64,000 nt of DNA from Caulochytrium protostelioides (lineage: Eukaryota; Chytridiomycota; Caulochytriomycetes; Caulochytriales; Caulochytriaceae): positions 62,001 through 126,000 of the forward strand of contig ML014124.1 of NCBI GenBank assembly GCA_003615045.1, written 5' to 3'. Each line of letters begins with the position of its first letter. The stretch's first letter is position 1. A program made the position numbers and the translations under genes. Positions 31,241 to 42,353 of the stretch are shown in pieces. A model generated the notes under the pieces. It made no database searches. It worked only from the letters and a program-made list of their open reading frames with translations, and had not been told where the DNA came from.

Positions 31241-32654
31241 GCTGCTATAGGACGCCGCTCCGCTCGCGACCGGGACCACGTGCCATCGCGGAGCTGTCGG
31301 CTAGGATGACGCCTTACGCCAACCTCCTATGGGCGTCTCGGGAATGTGCGCCGGCCTCGCGCGGGGAGCTGACCCGCCGCTTGCAAGTGCATTGTTGTCT
31401 TGGTCCAGCGCTGCTCTGCTTTTCGGAAATTCGGACAAGGTCTGTTTACAACTCTCCTGCTTATTTTTTTCGCGACCGCGCGGAGACATATCGCTTCATC
31501 CTTGTGGGCGGGGGAGGCGGCCAGTAATACGCGCCTTGATGGCGACACGACCATAGTATAGAACATCATGACTGCGTGATGGAATTCGGGCGCGGCGGGA
31601 TGTCAGGGTTAGCTCGTCATCACATTATTGGCGAGTCCATTCCAGCTGCCGTCATGACGCCGACGCAAGCCATCCCATGTGTCGCGGCCCCAGTTTTTTT
31701 TTCTTTGGAGCACATACATCGCGGCATCAACGTCGATGCTTGGCCGCCCTCCGCCGGGGAGGCAAGCGTCAGGAATGGGTGGACCTGGGTCAGCCAAAGT
31801 TTATTCGCTCGAATGCATATTTGCGTCTGTTTTGTTATACCGCTCGGCGATTGACGTCCGAATGATGTCCGCATCTGAAAAACGAAAAAATTATAAGAAA
31901 TTGCGCGAAAGGGGAGGGTCTCGGCAGTCGCGGTGGCCTCAGCATCCGGATGGGCCCTGTGCACAGTCCCTCGGCGCGGCCTCGCGGGCACGGCAGTGTG
32001 TCGATCGCCCTCGCCGCTTCTCTACACGCCACCAACCGCCTTCTCGGGCTGCGGCGCAGGCTGGGCCGGCCAATCACCGACCCGCGGGGCTTTGGACGCG
32101 ACACAGGCCGTTTCACGGTTTCGAAACCCGCCGCAGCCATCCGCATTCTCCCACAGGTCTCCAGCACCCTGCAGCAGACAGGTCTTGAACAGGTCGAAGC
32201 GTGAGTGTGGCGTGGCACCACCCTTGTGCCTGCCGCGGACCTGGTCATCTAGAGAAGCTGATGCCGGGACTCTGGTGGGCTGGGGGATGTCGTCGCACGG
32301 GATCGAGGAACGGGACGAGGCAGGCTCGGACGAGGTATACCCGCACAGGGCGCAGAAGCAGGGAGCGGAGACGCACGCTCGCGGGCAGCGGCACACAAGG
32401 CAACGTCACCCCCGATCGCGCCCCTGATTCTTTATCGATTGCTACCATGCCGCTGCAGGATCCCCGGATACCCCTCGTGGTTTCACTCGCCTCGCTGCTC
32501 TCGTCGCATCGCGCCTTCTCACAGTCTTTGCTGCTCAGCATACATCGCCTTTGACGTTGACGTTGACGTTGGTTCTGGCGAGCAACGTCCATGTGCTGGC
32601 CAGCGCCGTCGCCCTTTGTCCGCATTGTTGGTTCGTTGACGCAGCATTGCCGCA
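31241..32654. other. Intergenic region upstream of the SLC35-like transporter
   Basis: 1.4 kb between two genes on the same strand. Short frames on both strands overlap each other and show no domain. A tandem TTGACG element lies at 32551-32570. The T/C-rich last 200 bp are probably leader. Confidence 0.5.
32551..32570 (+). promoter_or_regulatory. Triple TTGACG element before the SLC35-like gene
   Basis: Three head-to-tail TTGACG units create overlapping TGACGT half-site cores (CRE/bZIP-like) about 85-105 bp before the start codon. Spacing of six bases is regular. Binding is untested, and a simple-repeat origin is possible. Confidence 0.3.
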
Positions 32655-33959
32655 ATGACCGAGTCCGTCAAGCTGGTCGATGAGGCTCACCGCCCGTGGC
32701 CGTCGTCCTCAGCACGGCACAACCACATGCCCGAGGATCGAGACATCAATTCCTCATCCTCGGCGCCATCAAGTCCCATGCTGCTCCATGCGGGCACTCG
32801 CCGCGATCAGCAATCGGTCCGGCAGCCGCCGCGCGCATACGACAAAGACGGCTCAGAGCTGCACCTCGTCATGGGCCACCGCGGACCATCCTGGCTGCCC
32901 AAACGCCTGCAGGGGTCGCTAACCCTCTTTTTTCTCTGTATGACCATCGTCAGCTCGGTGTGCATGTCCGAGACCACCCAGTACCTGCAGCGGACCTACT
33001 CGAAACCCATGATGATCTCATGCCTCATTCACAGCTTTTTTAGCCTCATACTGCTCGTGATGTATGTTGGGCATTACCACAAGGGCCCGAGCCGGGATTA
33101 TCCGGCCCTGCTGCGCCGGTGGCAGTCGATGGTGACGGGCATCACCATCCCCGGGTTCTGGGGGGTTTTCCGCCGCTACGCCATGCCCTCCGTGTGTTTC
33201 ACTTTGTCGTCGCTGACGTGGTATTCTGCCGTCAACAAGGCCCCTATGGCCGATTTGACCGTGATTTTCAACACGAGCTGCTTCTTTTGCTATGTTCTGT
33301 CTGTGCTCTGGCTAGGAGAAAAGGCCGAACCGATCAAGCTCGGCGGCGTTTGCTTGGCCGTCTTTGGCACCCTCGTAATGACGCTCTGGCCCACCGCTGT
33401 GACCGACGACTCGGAGCTGGCCAGCGACTCTTGGATCCGGATGTTCGGCTACCTCAGTGTGACGGCTTCATCTTTAACGATGGCCACGTATGAATGCATG
33501 GTGGCCAAGATCTATGTCCGGCCCTCGCCGCCGATGCTCCTGAGCATCACATTCACAGGGATCATTGGCCTATGGACGATGTTCTTTACGCCGTTTATCC
33601 TGCTCATCAGCCACGTCTCGGGAATCGAGACGTTAGTACTGCCGAACGCGAGCCAGTTCGGCTGGATATGCATCATTTCGCTCTTTGGCGTCGCATACAA
33701 CTGCGCCTTCATGCTCCTCATTGCGTACTCGTCGCCCATGCTCGCCTCCGTGGGTTTGCTGCTCACGATCCCATGTACGACGCTCGCCGACACCCTGCTG
33801 TTTGGCAATAACCTCGGCTGGAACTTTGCCGTCGGCACGTTATTTATCGTCGCCGGCTGGATCTGCTTAAATTTCTGGAGCCGCCCGGCCGACGAGACCC
33901 TACCGGTCGCCGTCGCGACCTCGCCCACCGCAGCTAACGCTTCACGCCCGTCCCGGTGA
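32655..33959 (+). CDS. Drug/metabolite transporter superfamily protein (SLC35F-like)
   Basis: 434 residues, one exon. A hydrophilic N-terminus of about 90 residues precedes roughly ten hydrophobic helices, beginning with LTLFFLCMTIVSSVCMSETTQYL. The stretch VCFTLSSLTWYSAVNKAPMADLTVIFNTSCFFCYVLSVLWLGEKAEPIKLGGVCLAVFGTLVM matches the EamA-type repeat of the SLC35F5/THI74/YML018C group, where a short-helix-loop-GE motif ends each repeat. The second repeat ends in FGVAYNCAFMLLIAYSSPMLASVGLLLTIP. These are integral proteins of vacuole, Golgi or mitochondrial membranes with mostly unknown substrates. Substrate and location cannot be read from the sequence. Confidence 0.88.
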   Translation: MTESVKLVDEAHRPWPSSSARHNHMPEDRDINSSSSAPSSPMLLHAGTRRDQQSVRQPPRAYDKDGSELHLVMGHRGPSWLPKRLQGSLTLFFLCMTIVSSVCMSETTQYLQRTYSKPMMISCLIHSFFSLILLVMYVGHYHKGPSRDYPALLRRWQSMVTGITIPGFWGVFRRYAMPSVCFTLSSLTWYSAVNKAPMADLTVIFNTSCFFCYVLSVLWLGEKAEPIKLGGVCLAVFGTLVMTLWPTAVTDDSELASDSWIRMFGYLSVTASSLTMATYECMVAKIYVRPSPPMLLSITFTGIIGLWTMFFTPFILLISHVSGIETLVLPNASQFGWICIISLFGVAYNCAFMLLIAYSSPMLASVGLLLTIPCTTLADTLLFGNNLGWNFAVGTLFIVAGWICLNFWSRPADETLPVAVATSPTAANASRPSR

Positions 33960-34802
33960 CCTATGCCGGCCGCAGCTGCTGGCATGGCACGCGTGCAGCC
34001 GCGCGCGGTTCTCGCCATGACGGTGGCCAGTCCTTCATTTCCGGTGGCTTCTCTCCCTTCTTCCTGGGCCTGAGGCCTCCCTTCTCCTTTGTTAGCTGTA
34101 CATGTCCTCACGGTCGAGATTTCCGTATATGGAGGGATCCAGAGCTCGACTGATATTTATCCTTTTGCTCGCCAGCATGAATTACTTATTTTTACCCCGA
34201 GTGACCCGGTGTTCCGGAGCGTCGGGATCGTTCCTGGTTCAGGAGCCGCTCAAAAGGGGCCAATTACTTCATCTGGCGGTCCATGGATTACGGCGGATTG
34301 CGTCAACACATCGTCGCTTCCTCACCGACCAAACCGCATCCTCACGTGAGCGATGATGACCGACGGGACCACTCGCCACCGAGATGGAGAAGCGCGATTG
34401 CCTGCCACGGGCTGCAGCTTGTTTTGCCCGGGGATGCAGCGCTGTGCCGCAGGTATGACGGGCCTGGCTAGGCAGCGTCAGCTGGTTAAGACGGCATTGA
34501 GATTGCGGTTCACAAATGTGCTGATACTGGCGGAATCACACTACAGCAAACCTCTGACCGTCGTCTTCTTGCGCAGGCATTATATTTTTCAGGCCGCAAC
34601 AGGCGACCGCTCCAGGGTGTCGGAGTCCCAACGCGGCACCCACTCGCAGGTCCCCTAGGGGGGCACCACCAAAGATTGGTGTGCGCATTGAGTCAATATA
34701 TGGACGACCGCGTTCAACTCAAAATCACGGGATGCGGACGATTGGGCAGACCCATTGTGATGTTCGTGTCGGGTTGTCTCACCGGGCAACCTCGATATTC
34801 CT
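33960..34802. other. Convergent 3' region, transporter and Yippee genes
   Basis: 843 bp with no supportable gene. Short frames only. A CTATATA stretch near 34801 overlaps the Yippee stop codon. Confidence 0.5.
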
Positions 34803-35369
34803 CTATATACACAGCAGTGGGTCGCCCGGGAGCGACCAGTGGTTCTGTTTGGCGAGGGCCGGCTGATCGAGGAGGAACGCGGAGATATGGTGGCGCTGGG
34901 ACTGGACGGCGACGGCACGGCACTGGCAGCCGAGGAGGGCCTGGCACTCGCGGCAGACGACGTCGACGACGGTGTGCGGCCCGCTGCGCCACGTGCGCGT
35001 CGTCGGCGCCCCGACCGCCACGACGTTAGCGCACGCGCGAACAAGCAGCGCAGGGCCACCGTGCTTGCCGGTCATGCTGGTCGCCAGGACGTCCGCATAC
35101 GCCGCGATGTGCACACCGCACTGGAGGCAGGCGAGCGTCCGTCGGTCCACGCGTCGGTCCACATCACATAGCGGCGATGACAATGACAGCGAGGACGGCG
35201 ACGGCGGGGCTTCTCCGATCAGCGCGTCGTGGATGTCGGGACGGACTGGCGGTCGCCATCGGGCGAATAACATCGCTGGGGCGATCCACGCCGTTCGCAG
35301 TGATGCCGCGACGGCTATGGCGAGCGCCATGGACCACGCGAGCCAGGCGCGGACCACGCGGCCGAGCAT
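34803..35369 (-). CDS. Divergent Yippee (YPEL) zinc-binding protein
   Basis: The Yippee domain begins at TLACLQCGVHIAAYADVLAT and continues with GKHGGPALLVRACANVVAVGA, then SGPHTVVDVVCRECQALLGCQC. The two CxxC pairs (near residues 78 and 136) are the zinc ligands, and GPHTVVDVVC matches the LHTVADIYC core. The highly conserved SKSFQG loop is changed to ATSMTG and the usual LGWKYE to LGCQCR, so the protein is unusually divergent. About 75 residues precede the domain in the longest ATG-started frame (188 residues). They include a hydrophobic stretch (WLAWSMALAIAVAASL) that is atypical for Yippee proteins (about 120 residues). That part may be partly intron or leader, so the start is uncertain. 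Yippee proteins act as adaptors, for instance in GID/CTLH ligase contexts (YPEL5). Confidence 0.72.
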   Translation of the reverse strand: MLGRVVRAWLAWSMALAIAVAASLRTAWIAPAMLFARWRPPVRPDIHDALIGEAPPSPSSLSLSSPLCDVDRRVDRRTLACLQCGVHIAAYADVLATSMTGKHGGPALLVRACANVVAVGAPTTRTWRSGPHTVVDVVCRECQALLGCQCRAVAVQSQRHHISAFLLDQPALAKQNHWSLPGDPLLCI

Positions 35370-35916
35370 CCTTGTGACGGCCACAGGGAACGGCGACGGG
35401 CCGACGTATGCGTGTTTCGCCACGAGCAATCAATAAATTAAACAAAAAATAAGTGAAAACGAATCAGAGCTGGAGCAAGATGGAGCACGGCTGCTGGCCC
35501 GATCCGATGTGGCTTGGGTGCAGCAGCTAACGGCGAAGTCGAGGTCGAGGTCGAGGCCCATTGTTGATCGGCGCATACCGCGCGCATCGGCCGGCATGCG
35601 GCCGTTCAAGCGTCGATACGCGGCCATTCACGCATCTGCGGAGGTTCTCGGCATCGGCATCAGGCGGCTCATGCGGTACGTTGCCCCTGTAGCGTGGGCT
35701 GTTGGAGACGGATCTGCGCGTCGACAGCACGAGGATGGGGACGCCGCAGCGCGCTTCCACCACGGCTGCCCCCGCTGGACGGAGAGGCCGCCGCCGCGAC
35801 CGACGCCGCGGCCCCCCTCTCTCGACGTTTGAGAGGGGCCCACGGCGCTTCATACGCGTCACCCAGACGCGCTCATCAAATCCATGGGATCCGCAGCGCG
35901 TGCGCGCGCGGGCGGT
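35370..35916. other. Intergenic region between Yippee and RNF121 genes
   Basis: About 550 bp between two minus-strand genes. It may hold an upstream exon of the Yippee gene, but I could not identify a supported one. Otherwise no feature seen. Confidence 0.45.
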
Positions 35917-36981
35917 TTACTTGAGACCCAGAACGCGGTAGATCAGCTGGATCGCGAGAATGATGATGGGGTTCCAGACGACAAGCAGACGCAGCAGATC
36001 CACCACGGCAAGGTAGACCATCTCAGTGGACTCCAGCGGCGTGCGGCGGAAGGCGGAGAGGTTGACACGCTCGCGGCAGTAGGGACAGGCATCGCGCTTG
36101 CCGATGATGGTCCACCCCTTGATGCATGTCGGGTGGAACGGATGCTGGCAGTCGAGGCGGATCGTGGCATCGCCGTTGGTGGCGGTCAGGTCGCCGCAGA
36201 CGGCGCAGACGCCCTGGCGCAGGTACTTGTTGGGAATCTGCCCGCTGGCGCTGTAGTATCCGACGGCTGCGACCATGCGCAGGCTGAGCTGCTCGACGAG
36301 ATCACGGCCGAGGGTGCCGAAGTAGAGGCCATAGAAGAGCCAGATCAGCGCGGCCGCGACCCACTGGGCGGCGGCCTGCTCGGACTGAGCGCCAACCCAT
36401 CCGGTCCAGACCGTTACGAGCAGGCCGAGGCCGACCGTGGAGGCGGCGAGCGCGAGCCGGTTGACCCAGGCGAACCAGATGTAGACGTACTGGCAGAGCC
36501 GCGGCGGGAGCGGCTTGCGGAGCGCCTGGCGGATAATGGCCGCATTCGCGAGCGAGAACAGCAGCCACAGCGCGACGAAGCGGCCGTTGCCCGCGCTGAC
36601 GGCGAGCAGAGCCGGCACAAGCCATAGGCCCGCGGCGCTGGCGTGCTTGAACGACCGCGGCGAGAAGCGCTTCCAAGCAAGGAGTCCGAGCTGCGAGCCG
36701 AACAGCACAAACAGCAGGATGAGCGCCATCTCGGAGTGCATCGCCTCGTGGCCGGCGTGCGCGCCGGTCAGGTGCACCTGCCCGTCGGGCCCGATCACGG
36801 CTCCGTCGACGAATGGGGCGTCCGGCGGCGGCAAGGAGTCGTTGAAAGCGCCGCTGCTGTTATGGAACGGCGACGGCAACGCCAGCGGCGACGGCATCGC
36901 CAATGGCGACGGCGCGCCGTCCATCGGAGCCATAAGGTCCGGGTGCAGCCCGTTCGGGTTGCCGACCGCGGCGTCGGCCAT
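35917..36981 (-). CDS. RNF121/RNF175-type multispanning RING E3 ligase
   Basis: 354 residues, one exon. An N-terminal Pro/Ala-rich segment is followed by about five hydrophobic helices (MALILLFVLFGSQLGLLAWKRF, then LWLVPALLAVSAGNGRFVALWLLFSL). A RING-H2 domain is near 258-305: CAVCGDL...LDCQHPFHPTCIKGW, then KRDACPYCRERVNL. The C-terminal helix (LLVVWNPIIILAIQLIYRVLGLK) parallels the human RNF121 ending (VAWQPVIIGVVQGINYILGLE). Membrane-before-RING order and the GWxIxGKxxxCPYC motif are diagnostic. Human RNF121 is an ER/Golgi ubiquitin ligase in protein quality control. It shares a 1.1-kb divergent promoter region with the RPGRIP1L gene. Confidence 0.92.
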   Translation of the reverse strand: MADAAVGNPNGLHPDLMAPMDGAPSPLAMPSPLALPSPFHNSSGAFNDSLPPPDAPFVDGAVIGPDGQVHLTGAHAGHEAMHSEMALILLFVLFGSQLGLLAWKRFSPRSFKHASAAGLWLVPALLAVSAGNGRFVALWLLFSLANAAIIRQALRKPLPPRLCQYVYIWFAWVNRLALAASTVGLGLLVTVWTGWVGAQSEQAAAQWVAAALIWLFYGLYFGTLGRDLVEQLSLRMVAAVGYYSASGQIPNKYLRQGVCAVCGDLTATNGDATIRLDCQHPFHPTCIKGWTIIGKRDACPYCRERVNLSAFRRTPLESTEMVYLAVVDLLRLLVVWNPIIILAIQLIYRVLGLK

Positions 36982-38072
36982 CGTCTGTCCAGAACCGAAA
37001 AGCGGAAGTCTCGCAGCGGACGGCGGTCAGAGGAGAGCAGCGAGCAACGCTTGGCGAGCGGCGGTCCTCAAGGCCGGGGATGGACACAGCAGGCCCGAGC
37101 GGTGGGAAGCAGAGAAAGCCGCGGACGAAGCAACGTGGCAGACCAGGGCGACTCGAGCGTCCTGCGAGCTTGGCCGCCTTCTCGCCGCCGCAGCGGACGC
37201 CATCATACCGCACCTCGTCGCCAGCTCGTGGTATCGGCGATCCCAAATCGCCTACGGAGCGTCAAGAAGGCGGCCTGCGAAGGGCCTCGCTGTTCCCGCG
37301 GCCGCCCACGCCAGCAGCGGGGGAAGACCGACGGCCCGCTTGCCATGCGAGCGCCACCGTCAACCCGCCTTCCACCGCTGCCGCAGGCCACTGCCGCTCG
37401 CGGCCGCCGCCATCGTCGACGCCACAAGCCAGTGTTCTCCGCTCAAGCGCTCCCGCCCCCCACCCGCACGGCGCGGCGCCGATCCGAGGGATGGTGGCCG
37501 GCGCCATAGACGCACGATCGCTCATCAGATGCGCGCAGCCAGCGAACGTGGATACTAGACATGGACACGGCTGTGGCATCTGATCCTGGTCTCCATGAGG
37601 CATGGCGACTTGAAGACCCTTAGACGACAGGACGTCCTGCGAACCCTCGGCGACTGCGAGTCGGCGCAGCGGCGATCGCGGCATCGGTCCCTTCCTGTAC
37701 ACATCCGCATCGTGGCCATCACTATCCGCATCGTGGCCATCGCCGTCCCCATCTTCAGCCACTAGCAGAGCTACGCGAGTATCCAGGCTTAGCGTGATTC
37801 AGCGTTTCAGTCGAGAGTTGCATCGTTCGAGGACGATCCCCTTTCGTCCTGGAAGCGCGTTCAGTCACCGCGGTGACCGCATCTGGACGGCCTATCACCC
37901 GCAGTCGCTCCTTCGAGGTCTGGCCTTGCCGGCAGCGGCGGCACTCATGCCTGCCGTCATCGCCGCTCGTGCTCCCTGATCCGGCGGCCATCGCGGCCGT
38001 CGCGGCCCTGTTGCGGTCGCCGCGAGTCGCTGCTGCTGCTGCCGCCGCCGCCTCAGCGCGCCGGACCGCAGC
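36982..38072. other. Divergent intergenic region, RNF121 and RPGRIP1L
   Basis: 1.09 kb. Overlapping low-complexity frames only. The stretch 37690-37755 has a duplicated CATCCGCATCGTGGCCATCA-type unit (about 24 bp). No gene seen. Confidence 0.5.
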
Positions 38073-41000
38073 ATGATGTCTGGCATGCTGGCGGCGTCTG
38101 CGGCCGCCGACGGCGAGACCGACGCCGACCGGCTGATCCGGTTCCGCGACGAGAACACGCAGCTAAAGCGGCGGCTGGCCGAGGCCACCGCGGCGCAGCA
38201 GCAGCTGCGCGTGACGATCCGCAAGCTCGAGGAGCGCGAGCACCTGTGGCCCGAGCGCGCGCCACGCCCCGACAGCGACACCATCAAGCGCGGATGGCGT
38301 GATGCGGCGTCCGCATTCGAGGTCATTGACGACCTCAAGGCGCAGCTCGCCCGGCTCCAGGCGCAGCACACCGCGTGCGTCGCCCGCATGGAGTACTACC
38401 GCCAACAGCACGAGGCCCGCGTCATCCGGCCGCGGCGCGCGGTGAAGTCCAGCGGGTACGGCCAAGCCACGGCAGGCCCGCGCGGCCCGCCGCCCGCGAC
38501 GGCGGCCGCCGCCGACGCCGCCGCCGCCGCCGAGCGCCGCCATGACGCCCTCGTCGCCTCGGAAGCGGCGCTCGCAGCGCTGGCCGAGGAGTCGGAGCAG
38601 CAGCGCGACACGATCACGCAGCTGCGGCAGGCGCTCGCGGCCGTCGAGGTCGACGCCGCCGCCGCGCGGCGGGAGCGGGACGCGGCGCGCGCAGCCGAGG
38701 CGGCGAGCGCCGCGGCGCACGCGCAGGCGGCCCAGGAGCACGCGCTCACCGTCGAGGGCCTGCATGCCACGGCGTTTGAGACGGCCGCGGCGCGGGACGC
38801 GGACGGCCGGGAAATCGCCGCGCTGCGGGACCAGATCGCCAAGCTGGAGGCGGCGGTCGAGGCGGCGGCCGCCGGTGCCGCCGCGGACGCCGCCGAAGCC
38901 GCCGCCGAAGCGGAAGCCGCCGCCGAGGCGGATGCTGCTGCGAGCGCCTGGTCGTCGCCGGCCACGCCGGCGGCACGTCGAGCCGCTGGGCGCCGCGGGC
39001 AGCCGAGCCCGAGCCCGGGGCGGCAGGATGCCGGGCGGGCCCGCAGTCCCGCGCTGCCCGAAGACGCGCGCGTGTCGCAGCTGACGGCGCTCGTGGCGGC
39101 GCTGCGCAAGGAGAATGACGCGCTCATCAAACAGACGACGCTTTCGCGGGATCTGTGGTCGTGCCCGCCGTCGCCGTCCGCGGCGGCACGGTCGCTGCGG
39201 CACCGCCGCGGCGGCCATCGCGACCACGGCGACGATCATGAGGATGGTCATCACAATGATGACGAGGACGACGAGGACGACGATGCATCGCTGTCGTCGT
39301 CGGAGACGAGCGACACCAGTGGTCGCCGGCGCCGGCGCCATCGTCAGCGGCGGTCTCGTGCCGACCTTAAAGCAGCGGCGCGGCAGGCCGAATGGCAGGC
39401 CCAACTCGCGGCGGCGCACAACGAGGCCCAAGCCACGCAGGCCGCGCTGCAGACGGCCCAAGCGCAGACGCAGGCGTCTGAAGCGCGCCTCCAGGAAGCA
39501 GAGCGGCAGGTCGCGGCGCTGCAACGTGACGCCGATCGCGCCGCCGAGGAGCACCGCGCGGCGCGGGCCACGTGGCAAGCTGCCGAGACCGCCGCGGGCG
39601 CTGCCGCGGACCACGCAGCGCGTCAGGCCGCGCAAGCGCAGGAGCGCTTCGCCGGTGACCGTGCGCGCCTTGCGCACGACTGCGAGACAGCGCAGGCGGC
39701 GGCGCGCGAGGCAGCGGCGCGGCAGGCGCGCGCGGAGTCGGCGTGCCGTGCGATGGCGCAGCAGCGGGACGCGGCGCGGGACGCGGCCCAGCGGCAGCGC
39801 GCCCACGACGCCCGACTGGTCCGTCAGCTCGCTGAGCAGCTCGATCGCCGCGACGCCGCCGCCGCCGGTATCCATACGTCCGAGACAGACCATGGCGCCG
39901 ACGACGCCGACGCTACCGCATCGAACGAGATCGTGAATGGAAAGCTTGGCGGCCGCGAGGCTGTCGCTTCGACGGCATCGCCGCTCGTGGCCCACCGCTT
40001 GCCCTCGCTCGGTCCCAACGAGAACCGGCTCTCGGTGGCGGTACAGGGCTGGCGACTGACCGAGGCGGGCTGGGACACGCTGCTGGAGCGCGCCGCCGGC
40101 CACCGTCCCCGTCGCCAAACCATCCCCACCTTTGCTTATCTGGGCTTCTATGACTTTGAGACGGTCGCATCGCCGCTCGCGTCGCTGCGCATTGACCGCC
40201 CGGGGGCGGGCACCGACGACCCCCTCCACGAGGACCCGTGGGTGGGTGATGCTTCACAGGCCGGAGCCGCGGATAGCCCCGCAGACGCTGGCGGGGCCCC
40301 GGCGTGGCAGGTTCATTTTGCCTTGACCATGACGCCCGCCCTATGGGCGTACCTCGAGTCCGAATCCCCCGTGCTGACGATCGCGGTGGTCATGGACCAG
40401 CGCATTGTGTCGCTTGGCGTCGCGACTCTGCCGCTGCGCTTGGCGCTCGACGGCACGGCGCCGTCGCTCCTGGAGCTCCGCATCACGCCGCCACCGCCGC
40501 CACCGCGGTCCGCGTCCGGCGAACGGGCGCTGCCGGCGCCGCTCATCACGCTCGGGTGGGTCCGCCTGGCGCTCGCGTTCGACGTGCCGCTCACGCGGCA
40601 GGCCCAGAGTCGGCGGATGTTGCAGCGGTCGTCGTGGACCGCGGGCGACGGCGGCAGCCCTCCGCCCGCGCCGGCGTCGCCGTCGACGGCGCGCACCCTC
40701 GTCCCGCTCGTGGACGCCGTCACGACACCGCAGCTCGTCGTTACGCTCGAGTCGCTTACGAGCCTCGCCGACGACGTCTTGGCGGACGCCGCCGGGTGCT
40801 TTATGCATGTGGCCGTGCACGACGCCGTCGCGCAGACCCCGACGCGCCCGCGCGGCCGCCCGGCGGCCGCCGAGGCGCCGCTGACGCTGATGCTGCGCCA
40901 CCCGCGGTTCCAGGTGCCGGTCGCGCTGTGGCCGCCGCTCGAGCTGACCCTGGTCGGCGTCGGCGGCGCCCGCGCCTTCGCGCACCTCGCGTCGGCCACG

Positions 41001-42279
41001 TGGTCGCTCTCGGACACTTGGGCCGTGGACGATCCGTCGCCGTCTGCTTCTGCGTCGTCTGCGGCGCCCGTCGCGGCCACCGTCACCGTGCCGCTGATGG
41101 ATGTGACCAAAAAGGTGGTGGCGCAGGTCGTCCTGGCGGTGACGCTGACGCTGCCCGAGTCGCACCCGTCGAACGTGGACAAGACCATCAAAGCGGCTTC
41201 CGCCGAAAGTCTTGCAGTCGGGGCGGGCCCTGGCCACGGCACTCCGACGGATGCCGCACGTTCTTCGACCACGGCGCCGGCCGTGGCGTCACCGCAGACC
41301 GCCGTCAACCCGGCGCCGCCTCACCTGGCCGACCTGCCGGCATCGTCCCCTACTGGTGTCCACTCGGCACCGCCCCGGACCGTCAACACGAGACGCACGC
41401 CGCTCGCATCCCACGAGTCGCTCCGTGTATCACAGCCGTCGCCGCCAGCCGCCGGATCGCCAGTCGCAGCGCCACCAGTCGCTTTGGCAAAAGCATCGCC
41501 GGCCATCGTGATACCACCACCAGCAAATCTTGCAGCAGGGGCCGCATCAGACATGCCGCCATCCAGACCGCTGCCGCCCGCGACATCGGCGCCCGCATGG
41601 CAGTCGGCCGTGCTGCACGTGACGCGGCTCGTCTTTGATCCCGCGTTCCTCGACGAATCGGATTGGCTGACGACCGAAACGCTCTATGTGGCCGCGCGGG
41701 ACCCCCAACGCCGCCGCAGGGACCGCGATCGCGATGCGGATGTGAATGTGAATGCGGAGCAGGACGGCGTCACGTATGGCGACGAGAGCGAGGCGACGGA
41801 TGATGATGATGATGATGACGATGACGATGACGATGTGATGGTGGGTCGCAGCCAATCGGTGGAATGCGATGTGCGACGTGCCGCATCTGTCGACTTGAGT
41901 AAGTGCTTCATGGATGCTTGATGAATGTTGCGGCTGTTCATGGGATCCTCGAGGAACTCGAGTCCGGATAGGCAGCCGAGAGCAGCAGCATTCATACTCA
42001 CCTGCTTTTTTTATTTTTTTGGGTGGTCTGACATGGACATTGGATTACAATGATGGTTTGTAAGCGCTCGCGGTGGGATGGCCCGCAGGCTTACAGACGC
42101 CGTGGACGCTGGACCTGATGGCTGCCAACGGAGAAGACGGCGACTTGCTGCTCGGCTCGACGACGCTGTCGGCGCGCATGCGCGCCAGTTTCGCACAAGC
42201 CCCCACGGCTCCTGTCCCCATCACGTTCCGCAGTGGGACCGAGGCCGTGGCCCAGAGTCACCTCTCCTCGAGCGTTTAG
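38073..42279 (+). CDS. RPGRIP1L: RPGRIP1L/MKS5 ciliary transition-zone protein (one intron)
   Basis: Exons 38073-41898 and 42089-42279 (190-bp intron, donor GTAAGT, acceptor CAG) give 1338 residues, close to human RPGRIP1L (1315). Residues 1-620 are mostly coiled coil, starting with DRLIRFRDENTQLKRRLAEA. The first C2 domain (about 650-840) contains IPTFAYLGFYDFETVASPL, equivalent to human FCTYAFYDFE...TP, and closes with LGWVRLALAFDVPL. A second C2 lies at about 886-1030. After a Pro/Ala linker comes the RPGR-interacting C2-like domain (LHVTRLVFDPAFLDESDWLTTETLYVAAR), completed by exon 2 (WTLDLMAANGEDGDLLLGSTTLSARM). The family forms the base of the transition-zone gate between basal body and axoneme. 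Its presence implies a flagellated life stage. An acidic DDDDDDDD run (about 1245) comes from GAT repeats. Only 74 bp separate its stop from MCCA. Confidence 0.9.
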
Positions 42280-42353
42280 ACATGGGATGCTGAGAGCACG
42301 GAGAGCATGACCGATCGTGCATCATGGTTAAAGAAATAGAATCCTCATCACCA

